Part shown: piece by piece, positions 12,101 to 15,100 of the stretch | Layout of the letters: every line of letters begins with the position of its first letter | Numbering within the stretch: position 1 is the first letter of the stretch | Assembly (NCBI GenBank): GCA_016868485.1 | Contig: VGGT01000010.1 | Span: 1-17,212, forward strand | Length of the DNA stretch: 17,212 nt | Reading direction: 5' to 3' | Source: Bacteroidota bacterium | Lineage (GTDB): Bacteria > Bacteroidota > Bacteroidia > UBA7662 | The notes under the pieces: model-generated | What the model was told of the DNA's origin: nothing | Database searches by the model: none | The model's input: the letters and a program-made list of their open reading frames with translations, nothing else | Translations under genes and position numbers: made by a program

Positions 12101-15100
12101 GCGTTATAAGGTAACGCCAATGATATGGCGCCTACAGGGCATGAACTATTAAGGGTTACAGGAACCGAAACAGAGCTCCCAACACATCCTGTAGCCGAAC
12201 CAACAGCTACCTCCGGCTCGTTCACCACATAGTTGAACTGATAGACCGACCCCGCCGTGTCAATCGAACATCCGTTTGCATCAGTAGCATTCAATACCTC
12301 AACCGTATATTCTCCTACAGGTACTGTTCCAGCCACCGCATAATACAACGTATCCCCTACCTGCAATCCACTAGCCTGAATCGTACGATTCAAACTTAAT
12401 CCAATAGCGCCCATCCAAACCCTAACTGCTCCCGACACAGGAGCCAGACCCTGACCCACACCCGACAACCGTATGAGAATATCGTCATTGTAGCAAAGCA
12501 ACTGACTACCGCCTGTAGCAACAGATCCCATCGTGGTGCCATTTAACGAAAACGCCAGGCTCAACGGAGGATTGACCGTCAAATTCAACGTCACCACACT
12601 ATCACATCCTACCGCATTGGTAAGCGTAATTGTGTACGTACCCGAAGCCCCGAAGGACTGTGATCCCACCGTGAACACTGCAGGTGCACAAATCGCTTGG
12701 TTAATTATGTGTGCGGTAGGCTGATTTACGATCAAATTCAATGTGACAACACTGTCACAACCCCCAGCGTTGGGCAGAGTTACCGTATAGGTGCCCGATG
12801 AAGCGAATGTCTGCGTTCCAACTGTAACCGTTGATGGTGAACAAACAACACTATTTAAGGTGGTAGCCGGTGTAGACTGTGAAGATACTGTAGAGTTGGT
12901 GTAGGTAACACCACTGATCACCGCCGCACTGGAATCTGCGAGTTCGTTAAAGGCCACATCCCAAGTCAACGGAGAACTTGCACCAGCCACCAGAACACGG
13001 AAACGCATATTGAATAGAAGTCCATTGATATTGGCCGAATTCACATCATACCAACTCACTAAAACGGAGCCTCCCGGAGCAGGTGAATTCACCAAGAAAT
13101 TGGCAGCCACAGAAGTAGCAACATTAGATGAGCCAACATACTCAAATTGAGATGCATTGTAATTCAGTCCCAAGGTTATGGCACCTAAATTGAATCCATA
13201 AGCCAGATTCACACCCACGGTAATCGTATCCCCTATACAACCTGTAGAAGGAACAAAACTTAAGGCTGGTGGAGGGACAATCACGCTCAAGGTAGCCGTT
13301 CCACTAGTAGAAGAACAACCCCCGGTGACAGAAGCAGTGTAACGGTAGGCGTAACCGGTGAAGGAGGTCGGAATATTAGAAATTGTCAAAGAAGATGTCG
13401 AAACTCCCGAATAAGTAGCATTATTCGAGAGATTTGTCCAGCCACCACCTGTATTAACCTGCCACTGATATGTACTCGCTGGAGCAGTGGTTTGCGCACT
13501 CAAGGTAGTAGAACCCCCAACTACAATAGACGTATTGCCCGATATGCCAGATCCAATGAATGTAGGAGCCGGACGTGAAGTTACGGCACCATTGGAATAA
13601 GTCACCGCTCCGACAACAACCGCCTCAATATCAGCCAATTCAACAATTGACTGATCCCAAACCAATGAAGAACCGGTGGCACTGAGCATCCTGAATCGGA
13701 AATTAACCAAGGAGCCATTGATATTGGCGGGAATTAAATTGTACCAGCTCAGAATCACGGTTCCACCAGGCGCAGGTGCGTTGATAATAACGTTGGACGA
13801 AATCTGGCTGTTTACATTATTAAAGCCGATAAATTGAACCGCCTGCGCGTCATAATTCAACGCCAATGAAATAGCACCTAAATTCGGGGCATTGGCAATC
13901 GACACCATTACCTGAACCGTGTCGCCAGCACATCCTTGAGCTGAAGAAACAGCTAAATTTGGAATAAGTACAGATAGGGTGACCGCTGAGGATGTTGACT
14001 GGCAGCCACCGTTACCAATTGCTTGTAAACGATATTGATAATTCGCAAAAGAAGCCAGGACGCCAGAAATACGCAGTTGATTGGTTGTAGCTCCTGTGTA
14101 GGCACCAACGTTAGTCACATTCGACCAAGTTTGTCCTCCATCTGCACTAACCTGCCACTGCTGTGAATGTGCACCTTGTACTGATGCAGAGAGGGTGGTT
14201 GATCCACCTACATACACATTTAGATTGCCGGAGATTGAACCGATGGTTACACCTTGCGCGGTAACGGAACCCGACTGATAAACCACACCCGAGTATGCAA
14301 CACCCAATCCGTTAGCGATTTCGCTGCTGGATGTTTGCACGACCAAACTGGACGTGCCTCCAGTCAAAAGATTAAAATTAAGTGTTAGTAAATTACCAGC
14401 TGGAAGTACTGATGGATAACCGAACCAGCTAATGGCCACGGATGACTGTGAAGAGTTTACAGTTAAGTTGGAATCGTTAATCAGTGAACTGACCCCAGAA
14501 AATCCGGAAAAAGACAAGCGGGCTGCATCAAAAGGAATTGTCAATGAAATTGCACCCACACCGCATGCGCTGTTTAAGGAAACAGGTATCCCCACCACAT
14601 TGCCTACACAACCCGTTGCACTACCTATAGATACTGACGGAGCAGCACCTACGGAAATGGATCCGTTGGTATAGGTAACGCCACTAACCGGTGTGGCGGT
14701 GGAGTCGGCCAATTCATTGAACGACAAATCCCACGTGAGGGAAGAGGAAACGCCGGAACTCAACGCACGGAATTTCATATTAAAGAGGATGCCGTTGATA
14801 CTTGCCGGAACCAAATCATACCAACTCAGCAAAATAGAACCACCAGGAGCCGGAGCGTTGATAATGGCAGAAGAGGCAATCGATGGATGAAGATTCGAAG
14901 CACCCAGATATTCAAAACTACCAGCGTTGTAGGTCAAACCAAGCGTAATAGCACCGATTGAATTAGCATTGAGCATGTTGACGGGCACTACAAGCGTATC
15001 ACCAATGCATCCAACTACAGAACCCAATTCAACTGTAGGCAACAGCTGGAAAAGGGTACTGAAACTCAATTCGCTACCATAGGCGGTACCTACACTGTTT

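Larger units (their letters stand above)
5920..12213 (-). repeat. Two tandem copies of a nine-module super-repeat (about 3150 bp each)
   Basis: Copy 1 is 12213-9064 and copy 2 is 9063-5920. Both have the order beta cohesin, Ig, gamma cohesin, Ig, delta cohesin, Ig, epsilon cohesin, Ig, alpha cohesin. Module starts are offset by 3150 (beta) or 3153 (gamma, delta, epsilon, alpha) bases. The gamma domains of the two copies differ at about 24 of 129 residues by hand comparison. Nucleotides differ more, including at many synonymous positions, so the duplication is not very recent and the protein has been kept under selection. Partial relatives flank it on both sides. Confidence 0.88.

Noticed and set aside
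5920..12213. The 3.15-kb duplication as an assembly artefact.
   Set aside because: The two copies differ at many nucleotide and amino acid positions spread along their length, which an artefactual duplication would not show. Collapse of additional, more similar copies cannot be excluded.
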